From Coenobita brevimanus (lineage: Eukaryota; Arthropoda; Malacostraca; Decapoda; Coenobitidae): 64,000 nt of DNA. The stretch spans positions 39,802,798 to 39,866,797 of the forward strand of contig CM064683.1 in NCBI GenBank assembly GCA_032717465.1. Direction: 5' to 3'. The position numbers were made by a program, and so were the translations under genes. The notes beneath the pieces were generated by a model. That model made no database searches. It worked only from the letters and a program-made list of their open reading frames with translations, and had not been told where the DNA came from. This document shows positions 35,188-44,847 of the stretch, in pieces (the first letter of the stretch is position 1; each line of letters begins with the position of its first letter).

Positions 35188-38100
35188 GAAGTAGGTGTAC
35201 AGGAAGATGCAGCAACTACACTCAGAAATCATTATTACCATGTTTGAATAGATGCATCGATACTTGCAAAATTAAGAACAAAAGTTCAACCAATAGTGTA
35301 GATACATCCACTCAGGCACCTCAAATTGAGCAGGCGATGATAGATGATAGAACAAGCGATGATAGAAGGACGATAAGCGATAGTACAAAAAATTGTTATA
35401 TTAGTAAAGTAAAGAGTTTCCCAGTTAGTAATAAAGTAAATAACAGTAAATGCCAGGGTAAAGGCATAACTACTCGTAATAATCTGAAAGTGTACTACAC
35501 AAACAGCCGGAGTTTACGTAATAAAATGGATGAACTGAGGGCTTTAATTTGTACAGAGAAAATAGACATTGCCGTTATTAGTGAAACTTGGATGAATACA
35601 GACACTCGAGAATTTTTAGCAGAATATCAGATAAAAGGCTATAATATTTTTGTATCAAACCGTCAGGGAAGAAAGGGGGGAGGGGTAGCTATTTATGTAA
35701 AGGATTCATTAAACTGTTACAATAAAGCAGACATTAAAGTAAATAGGGACACAGAAAGTGTCTGGGTTGAAATTAGTAACAATAGGGAGAAATTAGTCTT
35801 AGGAGCAATTTACAGATCCCCTAAATTAAGTAGAGCTGATAGTAAATACCTTTGGGAGGAAATTAGGAAAGCATCACAGTCCAGCTTAGTAATAATTGTA
35901 GGGGACATTAATCTGCCAAGGATAGATTGGAGAAATCAGACAGGAGATGCAGAGTCAGAGGAATTTCTAGAGGTAGTACAGGATAATTTCCTTTATCAGT
36001 ATATCAGGGAGCCCACCAGAGGTAATAATATACTAGATTTGGTTTTAGCTAATAAAGAAAATATCATTAGCGATATAGAGGTTGGTGGACGACTTGGTAA
36101 TAGTGATCATGAAGGAGTTAAGTTCAAATTAATTTGGGATGTCTGTTCCACTGAAAATACCTCCACCGTTCCTAATTTTCGTCTAGGAGATTTCGATGGC
36201 TTAAGAGCTTATTTTCGAACGGTATTCCACAGGGAGATTAGCTATTTGAGGGAATGCCAGGTCAGTGGGGATCCCCAGGTCATAGGTCAGGCGCAGGAAG
36301 CACGTGGGGATGTCCGTCAGGTGTCTGTGAGGGGGGAGGTGGTAGATAGGAATGTAGTCCAGGTGACGGAAATTAACTCAGCTCCAGTACCAAACAGACG
36401 TTCAACCAGTGAGAAGTATAACGAGTTAATAAATATAATACACGGAGGGCAAGATAGATATATTCCTTCAAAACCGTTTAGAACTAACAGTTCAGAACCA
36501 AGATGGTTAAACAACAGATTAAAATCTCTCATAGGCCAAAGGAAAGGAATATATAGAAAAATAAAACGTGGAGAGGAACACTTACGTAACCGATACACGA
36601 TTTTAAATAGAGAAGTAAAGAGGGAGATAAGAAAAGCAAAAAGAAGTTATGAATTTAAGGTTGCCAGTGAATCAAAAGAAAACCCCAAGGGTTTTTATCA
36701 AATGTACCGAACGAAAAATAAAGATAGGATAGGACCACTCAGAACAGAATCAGGTGACATTACCAGTGAAGATAAAGAAATGTGCTCCATCCTAAATAAT
36801 TATTTCATATCAGTATTCACCATGGAAAATCTAAGCCTGGTCCCTCAAGCAGCAAATATTTACCATGAGAATACGGAAAATATTCTTAGTAAAATAACGA
36901 TTAGTAAGGAGGACGTATTGAAAGAAATTAATAAGTTAAAACCTCAAAAATCGCCAGGTCCGGACGATATATATGCAAAAATTATAAAAGAAACCAAGGA
37001 AGAATTATGTCAGCCACTTTTAACGTTATTTAATGACTCTTTTAAGTTCAGGAGAAGTTCCAGAGGCGTGGAAAACCGCAAACGTAGTGCCCATCTTTAA
37101 AAAGGGTGATAAATCAGCTGCGTCGAATTATCGTCCGAAAAGTCTAACGTCAATAGTAGGAAAAATGTTAGAGTCAATTTTGGCAAATAAGATTAGAGAA
37201 CACTTAGAAAGATTTAATCTTATAAACGAAAGTCAGCACGGATTCAGGCAAGGACGATCCTGCCTCACAAATTTGTTGTCATTCTACTCGGAGGTCTATG
37301 AGGCAGTAGATAGTGATAAAGCTTACGATGTTATTTATCTGGACTTTAGTAAAGCTTTTGATAGGGTCCCACACGAAAGGTTAGTTAGAAAGGTTCGAGC
37401 ACACGGTATAGACGGCGATATCTTAAAATGGATAGAATCCTGGCTGAAAGGACGAAAGCAGAGAGTATTAATAAATGGAACTAAGTCGGACTGGGGATTA
37501 GTAACTAGCGGTGTACCACAGGGTTCAGTACTCGGTCCCTTATTATTTATCATATATATAAATGATCTAGACTTAGGAGTCAATAGCAGCATCAGCAAAT
37601 TTGCCGACGATACAAAAATTGGGCGTATCATTAACTCGACTGACGATTGCCATAACTTACAAAAAGACCTCGATACATTGTCCAAATGGTCTAAAACTTG
37701 GCAAATGGAATTTAACGTTGAAAAATGTAAAGTACTTAACGTAGGCAAGACCATTGGAGATACTAAATACAGCTTAGATAACAAAGAAATTAGCAAATCG
37801 GAATGCGAGAGAGATCTAGGAGTTATGATTAGTAACGACCTTAAACCAAGGCAACAGTGTATTAATGCGAGAAATAAAGCAAATAGGGTCCTAGGATTTA
37901 TTTCGAGAAGCGTGAGCAATAGATCATCTAAAGTAATACTGAAACTTTATCTAGCATTAGTAAGGCCACATTTAGACTACGCAGTACAATTTTGGTGTCC
38001 TTACTATAGAATGGATATTAATTCGTTAGATAATGTACAGAGAAGAATGACTAAAATGATACATGACGTCCGGAACCTGTCATATGAAGACGGACTGAAA

Positions 38101-38409
38101 AGACTAAGTCTGCATTCGCTAGAGTGGCGTAGAGTAAGGGGAGACATAACTGAGGTGTTTAAGTGGATGAATGGTATAAATAAGGGAGATATTAGCAAGG
38201 TACTTAAAGTGAGCATACAGGATAGAACTAGAAATAATGGTTTCAAACTAGAAAAATTCCGTTTCAGAAAGGAAATCGGTAGAAATTGGTTTGGTAATAG
38301 AGTAGTAGACGAATGGAATAAGCTACCTAGTAAAGTAGTTGCTGCCTCTTCCATTGAGAGTTTCAAGCATAGGCTAGATAAGCATATGACAAATAAGGGG
38401 TGGATATAG
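35184..38409 (+). pseudogene. B2 ORF2: endonuclease-reverse transcriptase, one frameshift
   Basis: The frame opens within the ORF1 stop overlap. The first in-frame ATG is 35337. The endonuclease spans about 35480-36140, with VYYTNSRSLRNKMDELRAL, VISETWMNT, GGGVAIYVKDS, GAIYRSP, VGDINLPRIDW and NSDHEGVKF, all catalytic positions present. RT follows with PQKSPGPDDIYAKII. A 4-T run near 37040 shifts the frame into 37033-38409, which has [58 protein letters not shown] at 37600-37611 and RDLGVMISNDLKPRQQC. Total length is about 1,070 residues, normal for CR1/L2. This is the best-preserved LINE ORF2 in the window. The one clear break could also be a homopolymer assembly error. Confidence 0.9.
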
Positions 38410-38708
38410 AATAGAGAAAATCTTATAACCAATACTAATTCAAAAAAATTTTCTTTTCAGGTTACACTATGATAGTCTCTATTCTCCTTTCACACTTTCC
38501 TGTAAAATGTCCACGCCAGTTTTTCTATACGGCGTGGTGTTCTTTCTGACTTTTTCCTGCCGGCGTCGGCTGGAGGGTTTGGAGGGCGGGGGAGAGCCTT
38601 CTTCTTTGCTATCCTTATCTCATTCTAGTAGTTCAGTTACTCTTCTAGGAGCTGCCTAGCATGGGCCAACCGGCCTACTGCAGTCATCCTCTCTTCTTAT
38701 GTTCTTAA
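38410..38708 (+). repeat. B2 3' UTR
   Basis: Shared with B1 (23509-23806). It contains CACGCCAGTTTTTCTATACGG, a GGCGGGGGAGAGCC block, CGGCCTACTGCAGTCATCC and the terminal CTTCTTATGTTCTTA. The terminal motif resembles the short direct repeats that end many CR1/L2 elements. Confidence 0.75.
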
Positions 38709-39311
38709 TATGGAGCCACCAACCACCAGTGTGGTGCTCTCCCTAGTGCTGAATTTGGTGTCCAGGAAACGTCCACTTGCTTTGTTTATATCCTGGCTTC
38801 TATGTTTAACATTCTTATGGACGACCTGTTTTACTCTGCTATTTTTCCCTTCATCACAAAGAACGGAAAACCTGTTGGATGTTGGAATTTCGGGTGTTTT
38901 CGTAGGCGTTTGTTTACATTTTCGTTTATTACATACTACTTGAAATGCCTGGTCGGCTGGAGTCATATTCAGGGGTGTTCCCTTCACTTCTGTTAGCTCT
39001 GCCTTGAGGTTTGCATTTTGCTGTTTCAGATCCTCAAGTGCATATTGATGACTTTTAATGGTGCTTTCTAGATATTGAGTCGTATTCAGGGGGCTTTCCT
39101 TCGCTTTTTTGAGTTCTGCCTTGAGGTCCGCATTTTCCTGTTTCAGATCCTCATTTGCATACTGATGACTTTTGATAGTACTTTCTAGATACTAAATATT
39201 TTCATTGGTCAAGCACATAAAACATTTTGCATCGGGCCTTCCGAATTTCGGAAACCAATCATTGAAGAATTTGTTTCCACATGAGGGACAAGGAACTGGT
39301 ACTGGGGGCAT
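38709..39311 (-). pseudogene. Element C ORF1, N-terminal part: zinc motif and duplicated coiled coil
   Basis: The probable Met is at 39309-39311. The N-terminus has VPCPSCGNKFF then CFMCLTNEN, a CxxC...CxxC pair suggesting a small zinc ribbon. After an in-frame TAG (near 39195) two tandem copies of a ~38-residue heptad segment follow: YLESTIKSHQYANEDLKQEN and YLESTIKSHQYALEDLKQQN. A Lys/Thr-rich linker leads to LVVGGSILR, the first SGNH block (GGS in place of GDS). B2 interrupts it there. It continues at 34112. Confidence 0.75.
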
Positions 39312-39504
39312 GTTGATGTTATTTACTAAGTCAGGGGAGGGGACACAATTTAGCAAGTATATAATTTGGAGAATTGGGGTTAGAGTTAAGGGAGATATTT
39401 AAGAAAAAATATTATGGACTTCCCTTTCAGTAGTGGATATCCGTTGAGTCGGGCCGCACAGGTGGGCAGATTAGACCTCGGGAAGAGAGGTGTTGTCGGG
39501 TCAC

Positions 39505-39537
<33 letters not shown>

Positions 39538-39590
39538 GAGAGAGAGAATTAAGGGCTAAATTAAGTGTCTTAGTTTGAATGAGAGTGACA

Positions 39591-39635
<45 letters not shown>

Positions 39636-39805
39636 TTTGAGGGTGAGTGTCGGAGTGGATAAGAGTGAGTGTGACCGTGAGTTTGAGTGTGTGAGTGTGA
39701 TGTACGTCTGGGTATGAAGGTGAGTTTGAATGTGAGTCTGAAAGTGAAAGTGAGTGGTAGTGAGTTGGTGAGTGTCAGAATGAGTGAGAATGACTGTGAG
39801 TTGAA

Positions 39806-39882
<77 letters not shown>
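39505..39882. repeat. Cluster of (GA)n, (GT)n and compound (GT)n(AG)n microsatellites
   Basis: (GA)n lies at about 39505-39547, (GT)n at 39595-39633, and (GT)n passes into (AG)n at 39807-39882, separated by GTGAGTGT-like degenerate repeats. Long open frames here are repeat artefacts. Confidence 0.95.
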
Positions 39883-39885
<3 letters not shown>

Positions 39886-40101
39886 GGTGTAAAAAGTGCC
39901 AGAGTATAGTAGTAAGTGAAGGCCGCTTGCCACAAGGAAGGCTGGAAGCCTGGCCCTCGGTGGCTGCAGCAGGTTCCATCCTTCCTGGTTCTGTCCACTT
40001 CAACCCCTGGAGTACCACAGATTTTTCTGGAGTTCAGTTTTGTGGTGTGCTGGAAGCTGAAATACACTGAACATCGTCCTGGGGTTATACCTGCCACGAT
40101 G

Positions 40102-40200
40102 GGGTTAAATATTGGCCTAATCCTGCATATACCATGGCCAGGAACCAATACTAGAGTTGTCCCACCATGAGAGGGTTAAATATTGGCCTAATCCTGCATA
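40102..40200 (+). repeat. 28-bp exact direct repeat pair
   Basis: GGGTTAAATATTGGCCTAATCCTGCATA occurs as two exact copies, 40102-40129 and 40173-40200, 71 bp apart. The intervening AGAGTTGTCCCACCATGAGAG resembles sequences near 48428 and 48530, which suggests a local tandem duplication of a dispersed repeat. Confidence 0.85.
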
Positions 40201-40478
40201 CTCGTATATTCAGTGGTTGTGGTGGCCACTGACTTGCTTGCTTTGACTTTGTGTTAATATTCATACCTATGAGACAGACCAAGAACAAAATGGAGGGGCA
40301 CGGTGGGGGAGTATGTGAGGATGGGTGGCGTGTTGCACTTGAGGCGGGGTCGTTAATTAACAGGGACACAAAGAATAACAGGAAATTTTGGCTTGATTAC
40401 CTCGGGCAGGAAGACAGAGACAGATGGAAAGATAGCTATATTAACAGATAGATATATAGACAGACAGACAGAGTGGTT

Positions 40479-40481
<3 letters not shown>

Positions 40482-40557
<76 letters not shown>
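40482..40557. repeat. (TA)n microsatellite at the 5' edge of R2
   Basis: About 38 uninterrupted TA units ending exactly where RTE coding homology begins. Confidence 0.97.
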
Positions 40558-40559
<2 letters not shown>

Positions 40560-42501
40560 AAGAGATGGGCAGAGTATTTTGAAAGACTGTCAAATGTAGA
40601 GGAGGAAAGGGTGGCTGAGATTGTGGTGGATGGAAGGGTGCAAGGAATAAATGTGTTGGGAGAGTTGAATGATTCTTTGATCACGAAGGAGGAAGTGGAG
40701 AAGGCAGTAAAGGAGATGAAAACAGAGAAAGCTGCAGGTATGGATGGGTGTGCTGTGGAATTCCTGAAGGGTGGTGGAGTGACTATTGTTGACTGGTTAG
40801 TAAGATTGTTGAATGTGTGCTTTGTGAAAGGTATGGTGCCAATTGACTGGTCAAGTGCTTGTGTGGTCCCGTTGTATAAAGGCAAGGGTGATAAAAGTGA
40901 CTGTACTAGCTTTAGGGGTGTAAGTCTGTTGAGAGTTGTAGGTAAGGTGTATGGTAGAGTGTTAATTATGAGAGTTAGAGAGGTACAGAGGAAGTGACTG
41001 GTGATGAGTAGTGTAGCTTTAGGAGAGGAAGGGGATGCGTGGATCACGTGTTTGCTGTGAGACAAGTGTGTGAAAAGTATTTAGTGAAATACAAGGATGT
41101 GTTTTGGGCATTTATGGATCTAGAGAAAGAGTATAATAGAATTGATAGGGAGGCTTTGTGGACTGTTTTAAGATTGTATGGACTTGATGGTAGGTTACTA
41201 AAAGGGGTGAAAAGTTTTTATGTAAATAGTAGAGCGTGTGTAAGAGTGGGAAATGCTGTGAGTGATTGGTTTCCCGTGAGAGTGAGGCTCCAACAGGGGT
41301 GTGTGATGCCGCCTTGGTTGTTTAATATTTACAAGGATGGTGTTGTAAGGGAGGTCAATGCAAGAGTTTTAGTGGAGGTCTGAGTCTGGTGAATGTTGAT
41401 GGTGGAGAGTGGAATCTGAAGCAGCTGCTGTTTGCAGGTGATACTGCACTGGTGGCTGATTCAGAGGAGAGATTGAGACAGTTGGTAGAGGAGTTTGGAA
41501 GGGTATGTGAAAGGAGGAAATTGAAAGTAAATGAGAATAAGAGTAAAGTGATGAAGTGTACGAGGTTGGTAGATGGTAAGGGGATGAATATAGTTTTGAA
41601 TGGCGAGTTGCTTGAGGAGGTAGAGTGTTTTAAATATCTAGGGTCACATGTTGCTGTGGATGGAAGAATAGAGGCAGAAGTGAAGTTTAGAATAAATGAA
41701 GTAGGAAAGGTGCTGGGAGGAATGAAAAAAAGTGTTTAGATGTCATTCGCTTAGAATGGATGTAAAGAGAAGGCTGTATGAGGGTGTTGTGGTACCGACT
41801 GAGTTATATGGGGCTGAAACATGGAATATGGGTGTAGCAGAGAGGAAAAGTTTGAATGTAATGGAAATGAGGTGTCTGAGGAGTATGTGTGGAGTGACGC
41901 GTATGGATCGAGTGCGAAATGATGAAGTGCGAAGGAGAACTGGAAATGTTCGGGAGACGGCTGGTAGAGTTGAGCAGAGGGTGTTGCGATGGTTTGGGCG
42001 TATGGAGAGAATGGATAATGAGCGATTGGTGAAAAAGATAACTAGATCTGATGTGAGAGGTGTAAGGCTGAGAGGAAGACCACGAATAGGATGGATGGAC
42101 AGTGTGAAGAGAGCGCTGGATGCGAGAGGGATGTCTGTTGAGCAAGGAAGAGTTGCTGTGTGTGACAGAAATAAATGGAGAGAAATTGTGAATGAATAAG
42201 TGATGTCGCAGCCCTGAGGGGATATTCTCCCGCATTTGGTCTGATCAGCTAGTCAGGTCAGGTGCGGGTAAGGGGATAGGTCTGTTTTGATGTGGCAGGG
42301 GTAAACCAGTTCTGCTGTCAGGCCCTGCTGCGGATGTCACTGATTGCATTGCGCAGTTGACCCTTGTGCGGTGTGGTGCGGTGAGGATCTGTCCGTTCTC
42401 CCCTTTGTAGCTAAGATGCGAATAAATGTTTGAATGGATGAGTAAATGGGGAGTGTGTCGTCCTGTCTCGGCTACCTCCCTTTCCTTGGGGGAAGTAGCC
42501 T

Positions 42502-42504
<3 letters not shown>
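40558..42504 (+). mobile_element. R2: RTE-like LINE, 5'-truncated, flanked by (TA)n
   Basis: It shares coding sequence and 3' UTR with R1 at very high identity but extends further upstream. It begins at the end of one (TA)n tract and finishes at GTAGCCTAGGTATATA, running straight into a second (TA)n tract (42505-42567). The (TA)n is evidently the element's own tail, its insertion target, or both. Confidence 0.8.
40561..42199 (+). pseudogene. R2 reverse transcriptase, frameshifted, catalytic FADD mutated
   Basis: Fragments are 40561-40997, 41039-41383, 41389-41739 and 41732-42199. It starts near RWAEYFERLSNVEEERV, upstream of the RT domain. Motifs are KTEKAAGMDGCAVEFLKGGG, CVVPLYKGKGDKSDC, FMDLEKEYNRIDREALW and LQQGCVMPPWLFNIYKDGV. 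The catalytic box reads LLFAGDTALV, so the second residue of the FADD pair context is Gly. R1 has FADD. Frame breaks lie near 41000, 41375 and 41730 (an A run). The C-terminus (VLRWFGRMERMDNERLVKKI, RGRPRIGWMDSV) is as in R1. Dead copy. The endonuclease is absent. Confidence 0.85.

Positions 42505-42567
<63 letters not shown>
42505..42567. repeat. (TA)n microsatellite at the 3' end of R2
   Basis: About 31 TA units directly continuing the R2 3' end. Confidence 0.97.
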
Positions 42568-42569
<2 letters not shown>

Positions 42570-44040
42570 TGACACTGCACAACTCTGATCGTAAAAAATG
42601 AAAGAAAAAGAAATAAACTAAAAGCAATAAATGATGGTTTTATTTACATGTATTTCTTGCAGGCAGCAGACGATTTTATTCACCTTAGGAAATCTCTTTT
42701 GCACTGAAGGGGTTGGAAGTAATCTCCTTTGACCCTCCTGGTACGTTTATTATTTCATGTTTTCCTCTGCCAGATGGTTTTACTCAGCTTTGTAAGGGTC
42801 CCTCGTAGTGAAGGGGTTAATATTGCTGAAGTCAGAGTATATACAGCCATAAGCAATAGTTCGCTGACACTTCTCTCGCCGGCTGTGGCAAAGGAAGGTT
42901 TTATATGAACTGTTTTTATGTGACAACAATACAAAGCAGAAAGAACGAGTAAGTGAAGGATGGACACTGTCCGTCGTTTGGGGGAGAAGGGGATATGATA
43001 GATTAACAGAGAGAGAGAGGGAGAGAGGGAGAGAGATGTGTTTTTGTTCCCTGGAAAATCAACTTTAAACAACAGAAACAACATCAAGTAGAACAACGCC
43101 AACAACAAATAACACCAGGTTGATCAACTGCGGAAGGCGTTGGATATGTACTGTGTGAGAAGGACACCAAAAAATAAATGTTGTGAAGAGTATTGTGTTA
43201 TGGCAGTGAAATTATACAGCAAGATATGCAGTGTTGCCACAGAACAAGTGCTGAAAATGGATGATTTTTTCGTTCCCTGTCAGCTGTGATATTTTCTGTT
43301 AAAGCAACGGTCTGAAGATGGTATATTTTTTTCGATTTTCAGAACATCTTTATTATCTCATTTTTCCGTTCACTGCACATCTTTATTTCTCCAGGTAAAA
43401 TTCCCTGACAGTGAAGGTGTTAGTGCTGTTGAACCTAGATAGCGAAGGCTGGTGGACAGTAATGTGATTACATGTGTAGGGTTATAGTTAGGTAGTGTTG
43501 ATTGGCAGTCAGTAATTGGTTTATATGTGAGGGATTAGAAACTGATGAAGTAATATTAAAAACCATTTTATTATTACTGAGTAGGTTATCAGTCATTTTT
43601 CTTCTTGTGACACTGTTGGAGACGGTGTAAATGAACTGTTGACTGCAACTGTACCCATGTTTGAATTAGAGGGAAGCCATTAAAATGTCCCAAGTACCAG
43701 AAAAGGCAGGAATAATTTCTGCAGAGAGAGAGAGAGAGAGAGAGAGGTCAAAAGGAACTGAATGATTCATATAATAGGAAAACACTAAAACAAAAGGATG
43801 TGGGAGAAATACAGCAAGAAAAATACAGCTTGGCAGAATTCTCAAGGAAGATCCCAGGCCTCACTGACCAGTTATCTACCTGTGTGACTCCAGTGGCTTC
43901 TGTGCCATGTATGTAACCAAGTTTAGTTATTTACATGTATATCTATCTGTACCTTTCGCTCTTTCCACTTACATATAATTCAGTAAACCAGTTATTCCCT
44001 TATATAATATAACAGTATTCTTCATAATACTCGCAATTAA

Positions 44041-44042
<2 letters not shown>
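42568..44042. other. No supported gene
   Basis: Unique-looking AT-rich DNA with a GA run at about 43723-43746. GTGAAGGGGTTAA-type motifs occur near 42807 and 43410, and a reverse copy of the AAAATCGTCT block near 42665, so remnants of an old dispersed repeat are likely. 43855-43910 resembles 44628-44690 (GGCCTCACT-A-CAG and CAGTTATCTACCT). Confidence 0.45.

Positions 44043-44093
<51 letters not shown>
44043..44093. repeat. (CT)n microsatellite
   Basis: About 25 CT units. Confidence 0.97.
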
Positions 44094-44100
<7 letters not shown>

Positions 44101-44847
44101 CATGCTGTCTGTCTATATATTCATTTATTTGCCCGTGTCATTCTAACTGTGCTTCATTTTTCTATTTGTCATTCTGCAAGTCTACCTACCTATCTATCTA
44201 TATGTCATTATGTCTCTATCCATTCCTTTACCTACCGGAATATATGTCTGCCTGACATCCTATGTATTTATCTGTTTCTCAGTCTCTCTCCCCATCTCTT
44301 ACACAACACCCAGTGCAACAGTACATCCAGGATGGACACAACAAAACGCCTCTATTCCTTTGCCTGCCAATTACCTACTTACAGTTTATTTCCCTGAAGT
44401 TACACGATTTTACTGTGATGAAAAGAGAAATCTGGCCACCACAAACGTTAGCACTATCACAGTTACCTTTTTTCTCTAAGATATACAAAGTTGTATTTTG
44501 TTTTGGCTTAAGACGGACTATTTTCGTCTCAAATAAGGAAAGAGAACAAAAAAAAAAAATCCATCAAAGTGACGAACAGTTAGTTGAAATGTGTATAAAA
44601 AGAAACCATCGTCCACTGTATGGGTCGATCTCGGGCCTCACTAATCAGACCCAGTTATCTACCTTGGCAGCTGATGTGGTTTCTGTCCATTCTCATGGCT
44701 ATTTACCTGTTTTCTCCGTCTGTTTGTCAGACTACATTTTGCCCATTTATAGCTGTGTACGAAGATGTGTTTAACCATCCATGTAACCAACCATTCATCC
44801 ATCCATCCATTTATACATCAATTTACTTTTTATTTTTTATTTTTTTT

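Larger units (their letters stand above)
34113..38708 (+). mobile_element. Element B2: CR1/L2-type LINE, near full length, nested in element C
   Basis: It starts at CTCAGACGTGCTTGAGACC (34113) and ends at CTTCTTATGTTCTTA (38708), both ends shared with B1. It contains a 5' UTR of about 208 bp, ORF1, ORF2 and a 3' UTR of about 300 bp. On each side the sequence belongs to element C ORF1, so the insertion post-dates C. Long target duplications are not obvious. Confidence 0.85.
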
